DNA from: Odiellus spinosus
Lineage: Eukaryota > Arthropoda > Arachnida > Opiliones > Phalangiidae
Reading direction: 5' to 3'
DNA length: 64,000 nucleotides
Assembly: GCA_963920705.1 (NCBI GenBank)
Contig: OY987234.1
Coordinates: 18,371,794 to 18,435,793, forward strand
Positions 1 to 13,503 of this stretch are shown here, piece after piece (within the stretch, counting starts at the first letter, position 1; each line of letters starts with the position of its first letter). The translations under genes and the position numbers were made by a program. The notes under the pieces are model-generated. The model did not search any database and was not told where the DNA came from. It saw only the letters and a program-made list of their open reading frames with translations.

Positions 1-47
1 TAACTCAACGCAGCCCCACTTTTCCTCTCCTTATCTGATCCTTCTTG
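1..47. mobile_element. right end of a truncated-by-window MITE (same family as 36130-36410)
   Basis: The first 47 bases match, with a few differences, the terminal inverted repeat of the MITE at 36130-36410, ending in the same CTCCTT(C/G)TTG-like terminus. The match continues inward through the CGCAGCCCC block seen in the other copy's left arm. The rest of this copy lies left of the window, so its target duplication cannot be checked. Confidence 0.65.
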
Positions 48-3000
48 TCTGAATGATCTGTATACTGTAGATCAATTTTAATATTATATTATCAATAAAT
101 TATCAATATTTCATAATATTTCCGCTGCTGTCACAGATTTCTCAAGAAAACCTAATATAATTTCAGTAAAATTTGTAGTTTTAAAAAACATATTTTGTTA
201 GTATCGGCATCTTCGAACTTTTGAAAAGTGAAATCTCTACATAATGTCATAACTAAGAAAAATAACAATTCTAGCTAAAGCACCGTTACTCGGAGACTTG
301 TCAATTTGCTAACCTAACGTTTATCTATACAATAACGACACAGAGTATACGTTTAGCAAGTGTGTACCTAACTAAATCAAACAACCTAGATAATAAAGCT
401 GACTAGCGAAACTAATAAGCTTGAGACACGAAAGCAGATACCAAAAGTGGCTTTTCATAAAAAAGAACAAATACGAGGGAATTGTATAACTAAGACACGA
501 ATAAGTTCGGCGCATGCGCGAGGCAATAAGCGCAATTAATATATCTAAACCCGTTTTCATAGAACAGCTATATAGTTTTTAATAGAAGACTTATCTACGT
601 GTAGCTCTCTTTCTCTCCTTTGTTAGGTCAGGTTTTCCAAGCTCCGCGGGGTTGATATTTATTGGACAAATGATAGTCGCGCCAACGTCCGTTTTTATCG
701 GGGAAAGGGAGAAAAAGTGGAGCGTATCTCGTAGAACACTCGCTGGGAAGCAATTTTGAACACGTCTAAAGGTCAAATACTCAATAAATATTGGACAGCT
801 CGCGCCCACATTGATGGCTCAATTTTTGAAATGCGATACGTTTGCGATTGTCAAAACTATATACTTCTAATTTCTAGTTCGCGCTCCTTTTAGGCCTTGG
901 TATAATAATGCACGGTATAAAAGTTCGTATTTACCAAGATACGATTACATTATAGGCACTCTGAAATGTTTAACATCAACATATTAAAGCTAATGTTGTT
1001 TGAAAAAGGTTCTCCGCAGTTGACTACAAAAGTTTGCAATTTAACTTTTCCAAATCATAGAAAACGAGGTTTAAGTCTTTAGTTTATAAGCGGCTCTAAA
1101 AGAGAGATCAATTACCGAGGCATAAGGAAGGAGATAAGGCCAATGACGTCATTATATACCTCTTTCGCTTCTCATTGCTTTTTGTTCATTTATATAAACC
1201 TTTTTCCACGCCAAAACGGGAGAGGAGTGAAAGAGTGTGATTGAGGTATTGTAGGTTGGCTAATGTAATAACATTCTTTGATTAAATTAAAAGAACTGTT
1301 GATATACACAGTTTTTTGTAAACTTTGGACTTAATCCTTATCAGTTAGGCATTTTATTAAGCATTGGGTTCGTAGCAGTTCGAACCGAGGGGCTAGTCAC
1401 TTAAGAAACTGAACGAATGTCGAGTGAAATATAACGTTGAATAAGTCTTAGACTATAAAATAAATTTAAAAAAGAAGCGGTCTAGTAATCAAAAACTACA
1501 GGACTATATAACTTACATATTAAGGCAGGTTATTATATTCTGAAGTTAATAGCTATAATACTATATCGTTCCATGGAAATACGTGAAGTTCTACAACGCG
1601 TAAATATAACAATGCCAATAATACAATATAAACCTATTATTACCTATAAAAGCGATTTAAAACGATATCATTTGTAGCTATAATTAAATAGGTAGTTCCA
1701 CGATTTTGGGCTATACGCAAAACCATTCAAAAACTTAAGATTTTTACTTTTTGAAAACATAATATACGCAATAAACTAGTTTTGGATCGAAAAATGGTTT
1801 ACAGAGTAAGGCCCCAAATATTTTTTTAATTTAGAATGAAAACCTTTTCATTGCGCGGACAACATCGTGATACTATCTCTTCAAGGGTGTATATATTGTA
1901 TATATTGCATTGGATTCGATCCAAATGTTTCTTTGAAAAAAATATAATAATAATAATCGTTACATCGATACAAAATCATTTGAGAGCGACGGAAGAAGTT
2001 TATTTTGTTTTTAGACTGTTCCTTCAACCACGGAGAATTAATTTCAAAGGGAGAGCCATAGGAGAAGAAACCAAATTTTGTATATTCAAATAAAACTTTT
2101 CTTCCCCAAAGTTAAAGTGAGGTTATTCATTTTCGACAGTTTCTGAAGCAGACGTGCCAATAAGTTGATTTTTAACAGCCACCCACTTACTTAAATTCCC
2201 CGTAATTTACGGTTTGTTCTGGTAAAATTACCAAAACGGCAATTTTAGTCTAAAACCTTTTGGAATTGCTAAAAGAGGTCAAAGTTTAAGTGCCTAGAAG
2301 TCTACTTTTCAATAGATATTCGTGTTTGTAAGGATTTATTAATATAATTTTTCGAGTAACTTGGTCCAATAAATGCAAAGTCAAATGGTCAAACGTATCA
2401 CGAATGTAGGGGTTACAAATACACCCACCAGTGTAACATCTAATTGGTCCTGTTCTTAAAATTATTACCTCGATGGAGGCAGAAGTAAAAATTAAAGGGG
2501 GTCGAGAAATTGCCTCTTCTAAAAATCACATTTTTTTTATGACGTCTGGCTCTCCCAAAGTATTATTTTCTCCACGCTTCAAATATTACATATATGGGTT
2601 GGGTCAAAATGGGCTAGATTTAAAAACTGATCTATTTCAAATCGCGGTTCAGTTGTTAGGCCAAGGTTATCTCTCCGCCCTCGAGGGAAAAAAAATAGAC
2701 TACAAGGAGAAGAAACAATATGATTCGGAAACTGAGTTGGTAACGGAAATATGGATCAATTGCAATAACACGACACTCAATCATACGAAAGACGGGAGAA
2801 GACAAAGACACCTTATAACGGGAAAAGAATATTTTCCAACCATCCGTTGATAATGGAAAAAAAGGGGAAAATTTTTTGCCAAAGTATAAAGAAGTATAAA
2901 AACTAAATTACACGTTTCGTTGACTTTTGCCAATTTCACGTTTTTTAGAAGTTCAAGAGAATCGATAAATACATAATTATGATCAAGATAATTTTCCAAA

Positions 3001-4296
3001 CTAGCGAAATCACAGGCGTATTAATACACTACGTTTAAATCTCATTAAGAAAGAAGTAGTTTTGCAAACAATAAGAGTATATAAAAAAGTCGTTACCATT
3101 CTTAGAAAGGAACCAAAAATGATTGAAAATTAATTTTGCGGTTTGGCCGTTTGTTTTTTCATTAGATTATAAATTTCTTGAAATTCACCCATATATGGAC
3201 AGGTAGAGTTTGTTTATATAATTACATTTGAAATCATCGTTTTACAGTTGCCACGTGATATAATTTTATATTTCTTACGGTTTTTTCGGTCTTTTTTAAG
3301 AATAAACCTTACTACACGATAGTAAAATTGTTTTCCCAGGTATTTTATAATGAACAACAGCACGAAAGCTAGAGTCGCTTGTTGAATATAGAATTATTTT
3401 TATTTCTTTTTCTCGTTATACTCGAATTTACGAGGTTCTCCATAATACTGAACGAATGGCGAGTGTGAATTGAGTAGAAAGCAAAAATAGGGCCGAACCT
3501 GCTCTAAAATTAATGTATTAAGTTATAGATTTCGCGTACAGAGCAAGTAGGTATAGTTTGCAAAACTCGCCGTACTGCTTCGACCCCGACAAGGTCAATT
3601 CCTTGTCCGCCATCTTTTAAACTACTCTTATTTCGTAATTAAATCACGAAGGTTACCTAGTGCCTCTGGTCAATCATTGTAAAACAAACATTTTGGGTAT
3701 AGGCAGCCCAGTAATGGCGCCTCCGTAAGGTTTTTCCAAGTATATAAGCTGATAGCTTAATTAGAGACCCTTTGTTATAATTAAAGCTCATTAGAGGTTC
3801 CTAGGGCCTCGTAGTTCACCTTTTATCTGGGTCCAAGGGGAGTGTGAGAGCGCATGTCGCAATTGTTATAAATTAAAAAAGGTTTTGCGTTAAACGCAAA
3901 TATTTCATGTTTAAATTTTACTTTAATTCACTTAGGAGGAGCTCCTTGCTTTTTCAATCTAAACAACCCTGTTCACAGATAATAGCTTAAATATCACCCA
4001 ATATTCGTAGTTCCAAAGACCTCATCAGCTTCTTTAAATAATTTTAAATAGTTCTTGTTGACAGCAAAAACACGATGACAGATATTTCTGGGGAATTTTT
4101 ATAGAAAGACTCCCGGGAAGATTGTTTGATATGCCTTATCGACAAGAACTATAATGACAATATGGGGCGTTTCAATCTTATTTTTATAATAGCTCAAACG
4201 GCTTCGCGTATTTTACGTCGTTAAACCTATTTTTAGTATTGTTATAAACTCTAGAATTCGATCAAACTTAATATTTATATTTAAAAATAACAATAC
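48..4296. other. intronic or intergenic DNA, no recognised exon
   Basis: AT-rich sequence downstream (minus strand) of the second exon of the kinesin-like gene, so most likely its next intron. I found no further exon with motor-domain motifs such as a P-loop. A 125-codon plus-strand ORF at 2473-2850 is listed separately. The rest shows only short low-complexity runs. Confidence 0.5.
2473..2850 (+). CDS. hypothetical ORF, 125 codons, probably not a gene
   Basis: Longest ORF in the first 20 kb not explained by a repeat. It starts at an ATG (MEAEVKIKGG...) and ends at a stop, with mixed amino-acid composition (K, I, F, T rich) and no domain, signal peptide or membrane segment that I recognise. 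It lies in the presumed intron of the kinesin-like gene and on the opposite strand. It could be a chance ORF or the remains of a transposon protein. No promoter or splice pattern supports it. Confidence 0.15.
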   Translation: MEAEVKIKGGREIASSKNHIFFMTSGSPKVLFSPRFKYYIYGLGQNGLDLKTDLFQIAVQLLGQGYLSALEGKKIDYKEKKQYDSETELVTEIWINCNNTTLNHTKDGRRQRHLITGKEYFPTIR

Positions 4297-4374
4297 CTTT
4301 TCATTTTCGGTGTAGGCTACTTTTTGTCCTCTCGTTGTTTCGTGAGGCATCATTGGACGAATTCGTAGTACCAC
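4297..4374 (-). CDS. kinesin-like protein, exon 2 (start of motor domain)
   Basis: A 78-nt phase-0 exon bounded by a good acceptor (TTATTTCAG) and donor (AAAAG|GTATTG). It encodes VVLRIRPMMPHETTRG followed by QKVAYTENEK. The V-V-x-R-x-R-P pattern is what kinesin motor domains show in their first beta strand near the N-terminus (established for the family), and the following P/E-rich turn also fits. The P-loop and switch motifs would be in later exons, which lie outside the window, so the family call rests on a few residues. That the exon is real is better supported than the family name. Confidence 0.5.
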
Positions 4375-7131
4375 CTGAAATAATTTTAAAAATTAATTAT
4401 CGATCTTATAAGTATCACTAATTAATTATATCAGAATTAATTTAATTCTATCAGAACGTTCAAAATTATTTCACTTAAATATTTTTGATCGTATCTAAAG
4501 CGCGTGTCTATGTTTTTCAGAATTTAGTGCGTCACCGAAAAAGATCGATGACGTGTGTTATTTTTAGACCAAATTTATATAAGATTGGATCACTTCCTGC
4601 TTTACTTTACAGCATTATTCGATAAAAGTCAAAATCGCTTAACAATTGAATCAACTGAATCGATTTCGGAAATGTCCTTATCATCGTAGTTTAAATATAA
4701 ATAAATAATATTTTTATGTCGTTATTGCGTTTTAATAGCCCTTTAAACATATAACCGGACATGAAAAATGACCCCAAAATAAGAACACGTGGTTAGCGAT
4801 CAGTGAACCACATAGTTTCCCACGCATTTCCCCTTTTCCCGCCTTTTTGGTTGTACATAGAAAATCGCGTACTTGTAACAGTACTCGACCTGAAGTTCGG
4901 CGGGAGAGTCCACAGGTACAAATTTTTGGGGAAACGCCCGTTTTGATTATATTATTAGCTTTCATTTTGGCCAAAGTAAAAGAAGGAAATCAAATCGAGG
5001 CCATTAAGTGTCCAGTAATGGTATCCAAGTATTAAGACCTTGCAAATTTAACACCGAAAATTTAGAATCTTGACCATAACTTACAAAAGGGAAAATGAAA
5101 AATAAAGAATTAAAAAGAAAAATGTATTTGAAAGAATTTGGGTATTTCAAATCTCGGACAGTAGATTTGGAGGAGTATCAAAATCCCCTCTTTGCCATAT
5201 TGGCTCTAATTTGAACCTATTTTGTGTCATAATACCCTTTAAATAATAAACGTTTTCAGAAGACTAAACAACAAATAATTGGCTCGGTGTTTGCGTCAAT
5301 TAATTAAATAGAATAATAGTAGAAAAGTTAATTTCATAAATACAATGGCAATTTAATTAATTGGAAAAAATTAATTAGTCCTAAATTATTTCTCCGATAA
5401 TTTGAAAAACATTAAAAAGTTGCGGACAATAGCGTAATTTTCGTAATTCATTACAACACCGCAATTAAAAGTCTTACTTAGTGAAATGGAATACGCGTTT
5501 AAATTATTCCTTAACGCTCCTGACCTTGGCGCCAAGAGTTAAATGCCAGCTCTTAAAATACACGTAATTAAAAAGGCATTTTCGTCGTTAAATGACTAAA
5601 AATAGCCACCCCAAAATTATCTTTGCGCTTGGACTTGGCCGAGTTCGTGTATATAAAAAGTTACTAACCTTCATTAAGGCGTTGTTAAAAAAAAAAAAAT
5701 AAAAAAAAAAAAATGGAAAATAGATTATAATACCTACTAAATTATACAAAACTAAACTAGCCCCATTTTAGTCAGCTTCCCCTTCTCTATAAATTAGGGT
5801 ATAATTAGTCAACAATGGTGACGCTTTAAACGAGTTTAAATGGATCGATAAAGTTCTTATTGTTTTCCCCTGCTTCATAACGGTACTTTCAAAAGCCTTT
5901 CAAAGCTGTTTGAAGTGACGCTGAGAAGGAAAATCAGGTTATTTTAGATCTAAATTAAACATAAATCCACTAACAATCATGGAACGTATTGAGCAATTAA
6001 TCAATTGTCAAAAGCTGCGTTCAAACGTTTCGTGGAGTCGTGTGAACAGGAAGAATATTTATCCTTTCCATTTTATTTTGATTTATCTCAACCCTGGCTT
6101 GTAAGTAAGTCTACTCTTATATGAGAACATTTGTTCTAGGTTTCACTACTCATATCTGTGAATAAAGTCTACCTGTTTAAAAACCAGATTAAGTCCGCTA
6201 GAGTTTATCTTTGGTATACTCCCTTTAAGCGATTTTTATGTCGCAGGGTGACATAACCTTAGCTCGTTAATCGTTATTCGCTGCAGCATCTACCGTGTTT
6301 TCTTAGCATATTTTTGCCCTTCCTCCCAGACCAGTAAAATATGATATGTACCGAGTATAGAATAAATTTAATTCTACGCCCAGACGTCTCTACTTAGGCC
6401 AAACATAATACCATAATCTTATGTGACACGTAAAATGACGTATTTTTCATTATTTTTCGCTTGAAAACCTTGGTTTTGGAAATTATCACGCTTTACACAC
6501 GCTTTCGATACGATTTTTCGATTTATTGTGACGATATAGCCACGTGATTGATCAGAGTCACTGAGAAAGAGGGGTATAACAGTCACTTGGGCATCATTAT
6601 TGGCGCTCTAGCTATTATAAACCGAATTTTTAATGCTATCATTGATTTTGCATAATTTTCCTAAGCCTAAGAGTGACGTAACTTGGAAATCCAGGGCGTC
6701 TTTGGTAGAATTAAATCGAAGCTACATTTTTAATCAGAAAGAAAAAAGGGATTCGGTTGGGCAACCAAGAAATTTTATCTTGTGGGCTAGGTATAATTTA
6801 AGGCCCGTCGAACTGGATTCTGGGCTCTTTAAAGGCCGATTCTGGGGACCATAAAACTTGATTATGTGGTCCTTATCAAATTATTAGGTGGGCCACTTCC
6901 AAGAGCCTACTTAGATTGAATTTTGTACATTGTTAACGCTAATGAATTTTATTCCATTTTAAACCAGGCTATCAATTGTAACAAATTGAACGGTTATTTA
7001 TAAAGCAATAATTAAAATTATTCCCTGAACTTAACTGTATTGTTTTACTCGTAAGCCTAAAATTTAAAAGAACGCTATAACACGATAATTTAACCAATAA
7101 GAAGAACAAACTCGAAACAATTGATACTTAC
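4375..7131 (-). other. first intron of the kinesin-like gene
   Basis: Intron of about 2.8 kb between two phase-0 coding exons. It is AT-rich with A/T homopolymer runs near 5690-5712. Short ORFs on both strands at 4732-5035 overlap each other and look like chance ORFs. I see no transposon termini in it. Confidence 0.5.
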
Positions 7132-7179
7132 TGACAAAGAATGCGGGCTGTCGGAAGATCCATCCTTGACAGTCATCAT
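7132..7179 (-). CDS. kinesin-like protein, exon 1 with start codon
   Basis: Sixteen codons, MMTVKDGSSDSPHSLS, ending at a strong donor (TCA|GTAAGT) in phase 0, which joins in frame to the exon at 4374. The reading frame is closed by a stop 13 codons upstream of the tandem ATG ATG, so one of these two ATGs is the natural start. A short acidic/Ser-rich leader before the motor core is common in N-terminal-motor kinesins. The gene lies downstream of stac on the same strand, about 13.6 kb beyond the stac stop codon. Confidence 0.5.
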
Positions 7180-7570
7180 TTCGTTGAAATTATTGTTGTA
7201 AACGTCGGGGTCGCCGACTTCATTAAGTTCATTGAATCATTAGTTATTTCCACGATATCGACGGTATAAACGAAACGAATTTAGGTTTAACATCGCTTAA
7301 GATCAATCCCAACTCGAGGCGAAAGAGACGCGATTAACTATAAACGGTGGCGACCGATTACAGCGCCAAGTATCGCAGTTATAACTCGATTCGTCTCACT
7401 CTCTCTCTCTCTCTTTCACTCTAGCTGTGGAAACTAGCGTAGGGGTAGACAGGTGCTGGACAGTGGCTTAAGCGATCGCGGTCGCCGGCTTCCAAGAATT
7501 ACGAGAACAAGACCGCGCTCTGGACACGAGCGACGGAAGCGCGCGCTCTTATTGGTCGAGCACTTAAAAA
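7180..7570 (-). promoter_or_regulatory. probable 5' UTR and promoter of the kinesin-like gene
   Basis: The block just upstream of the start codon is much richer in G+C and CpG than its surroundings (7300-7560). It holds a (CT)n tract at about 7397-7414 and a CCAAT box on the minus strand near 7550. No clear TATA box was identified. Placement upstream of a first coding exon supports a promoter; this is inference. The plus-strand ORF at 7453-7740 falls in the same CpG-rich block and is probably a by-product. Confidence 0.35.
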
Positions 7571-10500
7571 GAAAAGAAAGAAAAAAATATATATATTATA
7601 TTTTACGCGCTTCTCGAAGTAGGGAAGAAAGAAACGTGTCACATTACGTTATCGCCCTTTACACCAGTTTAACCCTAACAGTAATTCGGTTCGGAAGATT
7701 TAGGCAACACGTAGAAATCTACATATGGCACAATTATTAGCCATTACAAACTATCGTCTGCTAGATAATAACGCGTAAACAATAGAGTATAATCTATAAA
7801 CAAAATAGCAACATAATCTACAGCCAAGAATACGTTAGTATATTTTTGAGTGAATTTTTTTAATGACCCTCCTACACCCGTTTCAATATTTATTGTTCCG
7901 CGTGTCTCCCTTTAATTCTTTTAAACCAATCAGATTTTGTTTATGAATAACCTTCACCCATAGGACGGGATGGAAAAGATGAAAACCCAAGGATTAAATA
8001 TTCTCGTTAACGCGCTTGAAGTAAACAATATCGCGTTATGGATTGACATTTTAATATTCGACCCGTCTAGGTTTATTTATACCTGACAAATCTAATTAAA
8101 AACTACTTTATTCATTAGTGATATTTACCGGTAGCATTGGCTAGGCCTAGCATGCAGCGTTAAAACTACTTTAAAGGTCACTCAAAAATAGATTAAACTA
8201 TTCAAGTAGTTTTTTCGAGATATTTAATTATAATTAAACAATAATATAACAATAAAATAACTTACCGAAGCGAAAACGATTCTACTTCAGCTTTTACTAT
8301 CAATAAAACTGTTCTAATTTAGGCCTACACTCGGAAAACATCTTTCTGATTGATTTTACGCTAAGCCTAATTTGAGACTAATTCCGTTTGAAAGTAAAAA
8401 AGGTTGGAGGCGCGCGAGATTTTGGCGCGAAATTTTGGCGCGAGCGTTGCCATGGTTATATTCTGATGGAGTGGGCGCCTAGAGTCCGCGAGAATCTTTA
8501 ATTGGCTTCAAACTCGGTTTAACTCGTGATTGGCCATTGAATTGCTTTAGTTTTAGATTTGTTTTATAACTAGTGATATTTCAAACTAACATATAATTGG
8601 AGATTTGTTTCAAATCTCCAATAAAATATACTTTTGTTTGAGAAGAATGAACAAAGTAGGAAAAGCAAATGCTGATGCTGATTAATACATAATATTAAAA
8701 GTTACAAAAAAAAAAAAATAATAATAATCGTGCCCAACGTTTAATAAACAATGAGAATATAATGACGAGTTCGGCAAGGAATTTCTTATTTTTAAGCGAC
8801 TTCCTTCGCTGTTATATAAATCGAACGATATGATTACTCGCTTTCAAAAAGGAAATTGGATTTTCGCGTCTACTTCTACGAATTTTATACTGAAAGTATT
8901 GGAATACACAACATGCGGGTTGATAATTACTTTAAGTTTACGCGAGCGAAGGGTTTCTATTCGTTACCATGACTACATTTTACGCAACCGTGAAAAGTGA
9001 TTAAACCTGCGCTGTTAACTGACTCCCTCAGTACGTTATTCCGCGCAGGAGGAGTTGACTTTATGAATAAAGCTAAGACGGGTTGATCCACTATTTTTGA
9101 GTTCATATGGAAAACGTAGTTGTCGCCAACTCTTCAAAAACACTCCACCCCTATTTAACTCTACTTTTATCCCCTATTCCCCTCTTAAACAATCAAGAAC
9201 TTATCGTGAAAAGTATATAGGAAACATTACAACAACGCTGTGACGAGCCAGTTTTAGCCACACATCCCTCCATGTACCAGGGAGTTTATGTAGGCTCTTA
9301 TAATAGTTGTGTCGTAGTGGTATTGAAGTAATTGTTGGTGTTTGTGTGAGCTCGGTGTATTGGGGGATATAAATTCACACCTAATGTTGATGTTGGAGTA
9401 CAGAACACAAAGATAAGCGTGATAAACTTTAAAAGTCCCACAATATCCCAAAAAAAGTATCTAGTCACGGCAAAATTTGAAAAACCCTCCTTAAAAATCT
9501 AAACCTATATCTAAAACACGATCTGTCGTGTTGTGGCTTCTCTTATAGACTTAATCATCTTGTTTGTTTTACTTTTCCCAAATTAGTTCTTTCGTGCTGA
9601 AAGAGAGTTATTTTTTGGTTTGAGAGTTTGCATGGGGGCTTGTTATATAATGATGTCGTGTCTGAAATTACTAGGCATATATAGATTTTTACCCATTTTG
9701 AAAGTTCGAGTAAATAACACAAAGTTTGGGAAACTTCTACAGATTCTCGAAATAAATTTTAAACGGAATTTAATTTGTTGGTTTCGAAAATTAAATAGGT
9801 CGATATTTAGACTATTTGAGTGACATATTCCATTGTCTAGTATCTTACGAGCCTGGTCAGATTCCCAAGCTTTACCTACTCGTTTTATGGTCGTTTAGCT
9901 TTCAAGGGAACATTCACAACTTTAAAACTTTTCAAATATCCAGTGTTTATAGGAGGAAAGTGTTTTTAAGTAATTCGCAACAGTTCTTCTCACATTGCAA
10001 ACTACGCGTGCTTCTGAACAGAACAATAGAACACAAGTATTTACGGTTAGACTGAATTGGTGGCGCCGTTTGCCATTTGGTTATTTGAAGCACGTACTTG
10101 TACAAAAGTTCCCCGTCTTCGTATACCTTTTATAGCGTGTACAAAGTTACACGCTAGCAGAAGACATTTTTGTGAGAATAACAGCGAATAAACATTCTAA
10201 TAATTGTAGTAGTATTTTTGGAGCCGTACATATCTTTAGGAACCCTTCATGGTCTTACCAAATAAAATATAGCTAAGGAATGCAAACTCTCTCGGCCATG
10301 CCTTTCTGTGTAAGATGAAAACAAGTCCTCGGCTTTAAGTTAAGAATTTGACTAAACTGACTTTTGGTGGCAAGTTCAGTTATTGTTGGTTACTTCGCCA
10401 TAATGATGTAAATGAGTTTAGTTTCTGGGAATCTGTTTCATTGATTGGTCAATTAATATTTCTTTGATGTTTTCAAACTGAACTCCATAGTTAAGCCTAA

Positions 10501-10672
10501 TTGTTTGATTAAATTAACTCCAAACGTCATATCTAGGTGGCAGCAATGAACGGTTTGAATCGATTTTTAAACCAAAAAAGAGATCAAGGCTAACTGTGGT
10601 TGTTAGTCTTAGTGTTTGCCCTAGAGCTAAGAAACCTCAAGACCATTTAGAAACAGAAGAAAAGGAGCCAAA

Positions 10673-10700
10673 CCCCCCCCCCCCCCCAAAAAAAAAAAAA
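10673..10700 (+). repeat. poly-C / poly-A homopolymer junction
   Basis: A run of 15 C followed directly by about 13 A. Such runs are prone to length error in sequencing, so this part of the assembly may be inexact. Confidence 0.8.
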
Positions 10701-11164
10701 AATCGCAAAATACTTTTCTACTTACGGAGTGCGTGGTCTGAACGGCTGTGCTTTCCAATCACCGTCACTTCTCGCTTCTTCCTTCATGCGATTACGAAAA
10801 AAAGAGTCGAGACTTAATCCCGACGTCAAGAGTCAGGGCACTATGCTGTTTTTCGATTCTCACGATGAGTCTCCACCGAATCCGGACTGGGTTGTTGTTT
10901 TAAATGAAATCACTTTTTGCTCTTCCAATGTTTTCTTTAGTAAACCTTCCCGTTGAAAAATATGTAGCGAGCGGAATTAAGACTTCATTAACATACAATC
11001 CTCTTAAAGATCCTGAGAGAGAGTCTTACGAGTCGATATATTAGTAATCTTCTTACTGATCTAAACTAAATATAGAGATAAAATTATACCAGTATATTTA
11101 ATAAATTTAACTATATTAAATCAATAATAATAAATTAAACTGGTCTCGGCAAGGTTAGTAAAGA

Positions 11165-11357
11165 GACGGGTTAAGCCACGTGGTTGTTTGTAATCGTGGC
11201 TTGATTTCCAGAGCGCGGCCATTTTAATTTCTATTGTCTTGAATAGATGGCAGTCATCATATTCAATGATACTTCTGGCGCCATCTATTCAGTTGTCCGT
11301 TGAAATTAAAATGGCAGCGATCTGCAAATAAACAGTCACGTGGCTTAGCATCGTCTG
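11165..11357. mobile_element. near-palindromic MITE-like element, ~193 bp
   Basis: The two halves are inverted copies. Both carry, in matching order, AGACG..., TTAAGCCACGTG, GCCATTTTAATTTC and TGAATAGATGGC, with a small unpaired loop near 11,250-11,277. Arm-to-arm similarity is high but imperfect, so it is not very recent. No ORF, and no convincing target duplication was identified. The CACGTG core with an adjacent (A/T)TTGG recurs in other palindromes of the window. Confidence 0.6.
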
Positions 11358-11614
11358 CTTAATCTGTCTTTCCACTAAATTGGTGAAGTCAAACACACAA
11401 AAACTTTGATAGGAAAGTTTTTGGAAAAACTTTTAAAGGGAGTGTAAATTAAATCCAAACTAAATGAATATAGTACATAATAAAATATGAATAAATGGAA
11501 GATATAAAGCATTTTTTTTTCATGTGTGAACCCTATAAGGTCAAAAGTGCAAGCACTGACTATTTATTTTTCAGTTTATTTCTAGAGTTACTTTTAGTAC
11601 ATTAAGTTTGTACT

Positions 11615-11845
11615 TACTGAAACCTCGACTTGTTTTATGCTACTGAAATCAATGAGAATGAAGAGAAATGGCTGGAAAGATGTGACGTCATCCCACTCTC
11701 GTTTAAAATTAATTACGCTAGAAAGATAAAATGTCGGGGCGGCGCTGACTAATTCGATTAGTTCTTTTTCGTCGACGCTTCTATAATCTGAGCCAGTCTT
11801 TGACTTCAGCGCGTATAAAACGTACTTTACCCTCTTATTCTTCAT
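11615..11845 (-). CDS. possible exon-like ORF, product unknown
   Basis: An ATG-initiated frame beginning MKNKRVKYVLYALKSKTG runs 77 codons to a very good donor (GTTTCA|GTAAGTAC) in phase 0. Without splicing it would stop 7 codons later. Composition looks protein-like and it contains a CRE-like TGACGTCA. I recognise no domain. It could be the first exon of a small gene, a transposon fragment, or chance; no partner exon was found. Confidence 0.2.
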
Positions 11846-13503
11846 AAGGAACTAAATCACGGACTTCTCTAGATTGTCAAGTACTTAGTTGTTGAAATTT
11901 CCAAATGGTTCCTCTCATTTGGCGTTTTCCCGATTTTCTATTAAAATCTCGCTAAGATCGACTCCTTTATCGTCGCCCCGAACATCATCTGTCTGAAAAG
12001 GACGTAATTTACGTTGATGGATGCGACAGAATTCGATAGAGAAGAAAAAAAAAAAAAAGACCAGGCGATTTTCCATTAATGGAACCAAAAGCTAATTAAT
12101 ATTTACTAGACCTGTCGTTATAAGTTTAAAGTAATGGTAGCTGCCATGGATTATATTTTTAGTTTCTGGCAATATTGTATTCTTTTAGCCAATGAGAGAT
12201 ATACAAGAATAAATTCACAACCAATTGCGTGTTAAAAGTTCACAAAAGAGAACATTTCTTTTTTATCGGTGGCTAAAATAATGTATATGACAGCTGCGCA
12301 ACTTAAGATAAAATCTACTTATGATAGAACAAACATTCAAAATGGAAAAAAGACAAGAATTTTGCGAGGGAGTAAAATCATGTCACTGCACAAAATTGGT
12401 GGGTCAAATTGAATTTACACGCAGCTAGGCTTAAATCTATTGATTTTTGGTAGATTGACCTGATTCGGATATAAGCCAAAATTTGTATCAAAAACTAAAA
12501 GTTGGATGATGAAAGAATTCTTCAGAGCTAAAATAAGAACTTTGATGGTCATTTGCATCTAGAAATACCACTTTTTTTTCTAAATTTCCTCGTAATTTAT
12601 CTTTCCCACAACTTCTTTCATCACAAGGTTGATTAGAGTTTCGATTGAAGTGAGTTTTGGCCTCGAATTAGTTTTACTTAAAGTTTTTTGCCTAGTAAAT
12701 GAGTTTTTGGAGTTACACCTAAAGCTTAGCGTATAATAGTAAATCTCTATTACGGCTTGACCTTGAATTTAAGCCTTTTTCTGATAGAAAGTAGAAATAA
12801 TCCAATCAGTCCATAGTTTGTTCCTTTGCAAAGTTAAAACCTATATACACGGTTGTATAACGCGATTCCCCTAAAGCTAACATCAACTGACAATGTGTGT
12901 AAATCGCTTCGCAAACCTCGTATGTACTTTTTTTCCTTTTGTTGGAATAGCTCCTCCATTAAGGAGCAAAGTGCCCTTTTCTACTTCAAATGACTGCGCC
13001 TACATTTTGCTACGAAAATTGGTTTTACACCACATTTTCGCTTACAACTTACGTTGATAAAGGTTGACTGAAACCAGCTGGTTTGGAATCCATCCACCCA
13101 TGAAGATATTTGACATTTGGTAAAGCTTTTCCTTTCAAGATCTTCGCGATCATCGGATAAAAACAAAAGCACGCACCTGCTCTTTAATACTAGGTTGAAA
13201 TTTCACCCAGCTAGCAGTTACTGTTGTAAAAATACTGGGTTAATATCTTTACTGTTATATATATAATGTCAGATTCTACATCCCTACATCGAGGTTGCAA
13301 CAAGATGTACCATGCACTGGACATTAAAAAAAGGGGCTAATTCCAACGCTATGATTTCTTTTACTTTTTAATTAAAAGGTTTCACGAATTTGTCTAAAGT
13401 ATACGTGATGTTGGGATGAATATCTTTACTAACACGTTCTTAGGTACATAAATGACTGGAATTTCATACATTACCACGTGTAACTTTCTACGTTTTAACT
13501 TAG

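Noticed and set aside
1371-1400. GTTCGAACC resembling a tRNA T-loop
   Set aside because: No acceptor stem, D arm or anticodon arm at the right distances on either strand.
3520-3616. Minus-strand ORF MADKELTLSGSKQYGEFCKL
   Set aside because: Only about 31 codons, with no domain, no fitting splice site and no link to the kinesin-like frame.
7453-7740. 95-codon plus-strand ORF
   Set aside because: Falls in the CpG-rich promoter block; Arg-rich composition follows from CG content, with no domain.
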